Assembly: GCA_004352715.1 (NCBI GenBank)
Contig: SCFE01000120.1
Coordinates: forward strand, 493,239-557,238
Direction of reading: 5' to 3'
Length of the DNA: 64,000 nucleotides
Origin: Hofstenia miamia
Taxonomy: Eukaryota > Xenacoelomorpha > Acoela
The translations under genes and the position numbers were made by a program. The notes beneath the pieces are model-generated. The model had not been told where the DNA came from. It ran no database searches and saw only the letters and a list, made by a program, of their open reading frames with translations. Each line of letters starts with the position of its first letter. Within the stretch, counting starts at the first letter, position 1. Positions 62,561 through 64,000 of this stretch are shown here, piece by piece.

Positions 62561-63865
62561 ATTTTCGAACAAATTCAACAAAAGATAAAAATATTTACCA
62601 TACCATGTATAGATCTAAAAAATCAAACGAAATTCCTTCATAAATATAATTTTATCGCATGTACTTCTTTTACTTTACATTTATTGAAGCTATTTTGAGA
62701 TTTGTTAGTTTTCCAAAATGTAAATAAAATGTCTAAATATAGAATATCTTAGCAGTCTCTAAAAATGTTTCGTTATTTGGTTTTCCTAGCTTACTTCAGT
62801 TATTAATTATAATGCTTATCAATAAACTGGAGTCTATGCCAACTGGAAGAGTGCTTACATAAAACTTCAATATTATTCTACATGTGAATTCCAAGCGCAT
62901 CACCTGACAGATGTTATGAACAAATGCTTCTTTGATGCAACTTTTATTCTAAGTTTATTTTAGGAATCAACAACTACTTAGAGAACTCGGACTAAGTTCT
63001 GATGTATTTTCGATGTATTGCTTAAAAATTGAAATTGTTAAATAAGGAAAACAGTTTGTCATAATTTTCTTAAAATTTAAAAGTTATGCTTTTATAGCTC
63101 ATAAATGGATGGTGGTGGCCACTTTACCCCACCATGTAAGAATACATTTTTAGCACAGGTGAAATAACTAGTTTTTAAGTAATATTTTTCTTAATATTTC
63201 ATACTCTGAATACAGATTTAACTCTAACAGCTATAAAAAAATATGGGTTTTGAAACGTTTAGAAATCATGAATATGATGATAAATAGTTTTTAGTCATTA
63301 TGATTTTAAAAAACATGAAACCTATTGTCCCAGAACAAATGAAACTAAAAATATTGAATTAACTTAAGTTAAAGAAAATATCTGCAAAAATATTCAATAG
63401 ATGTGAGAAAGTATGTTTTTCTGATGGTTTGCAAAATATTCTAAGCATTTTTGTAACCAGGATATTAATTTTACAATAATGACTATACATACGATAACTC
63501 GTCATTAAAATATTCAGTAATTTATCCATAGCCTGTAAGATTTGTTACTTTTTGTAATGTATGTTGATTTGTATATAAGTTTTTTTGAAATTATTGACGC
63601 TATTCAGATAAATTATCATTTAATAAACTGTAAACATTTATCTGCATATAGAATCTCTTATCTTATCTCAATTTGTGTTTATATTAAAAGGTAGCGATTA
63701 CGTTTAAATCTGTAAAAAACTAATATAAGTACTGGAATTGCTATCAGAATATCTGTATCATCATAGCTTTTCTTTGACATCAAACGATCATCTTGTATAC
63801 TTGAAGTTTGTCTTTCACATTGTAATTTTTTACGTTTAGCTACTGGTGTAATGATTTTCTTATTC
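62561..63865. other. No gene recognised
   Basis: AT-rich sequence with nothing I can identify. Confidence 0.45.
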
Positions 63866-64000
63866 TCATTCGACGTTAAAATTTTCATTTTCTCCAGCCC
63901 CCATCATTGCTAGCAAGGTACTTTCATAATCAGAATTTAAAAGTCCATCTAATCCAAATTTAAGTTTTCTTTGGGAACAATCCCTTTTTGAGATCGAAGT
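63866..64000 (-). CDS. Possible 3' end of an unknown gene entering from the right edge
   Basis: A minus-strand frame open from the window edge for 44 codons (LKFGLDGLLNSDYESTLLAM, then GENENFNVE) to a stop at 63866-63868. No domain can be named. An overlapping frame (63888-63679) is an alternative. Chance is possible. Confidence 0.2.
   Translation of the reverse strand, partial: TSISKRDCSQRKLKFGLDGLLNSDYESTLLAMMGAGENENFNVE

Overview
This is AT-rich nuclear DNA from an invertebrate animal, taken from a draft assembly: there are N runs at 17689-17872, 26602-26848, 27553-27573 and 33856-34855, and single Ns at 19664, 39763 and 43536. The metazoan call rests on three conserved, intron-containing host genes. 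These are an adhesion-type GPCR (minus strand, 21457 down to at least 6324), Rab11 (minus strand, 26280 to 23006) and the mTORC1 GTPase RagA (plus strand, 50218 to 59183). Introns fall into two size classes: very short (42, 44, 47, 47 bp) and long, transposon-filled ones of up to about 6.9 kb. All three annotated start codons lie 0-7 bases after a 3' splice-site-like AG. I cannot name the species.

Layout. 1-6.3 kb holds no secure gene, but has a piggyBac-like remnant (TTAA-flanked, 1661 onward) with a 42-bp coding tandem repeat, and a small MITE. 6.3-21.5 kb is the receptor gene, whose introns carry an intact DD41D Tc1/mariner-type element (8537-9889), a fold-back MITE (10693-10898), a hAT remnant, MITEs and a broken transposase. 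Its two hormone-receptor-domain exons appear twice because of a probable assembly duplication around the N at 19664. 22-26.3 kb is Rab11, with a dead mariner in its intron. 27-46.9 kb is mostly repeats: a CR1-like LINE remnant, two nearly identical long-ORF hAT elements (30401-32283 and 45022-46878), and several decayed non-LTR retrotransposons. 47-50 kb is nearly empty apart from a LINE tail. 50.2-59.2 kb is RagA, whose last intron holds two dead Tc1/mariner elements and a palindromic satellite. 59.9-64 kb has a TTAA-flanked MITE, a hAT end and a LINE remnant.

Functionally, Rab11 (recycling endosomes) and RagA (amino-acid signalling at the lysosome) are housekeeping GTPases. The receptor combines an N-terminal membrane anchor, a HormR domain, a GAIN-like region and a 7TM start, with a GPS region that appears to lack the self-cleavage signature. 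The gene models were assembled by hand from splice-site and reading-phase agreement. The RagA and Rab11 models close perfectly. The receptor model is in phase over 12 exons but its TM5-TM7 exons were not found.
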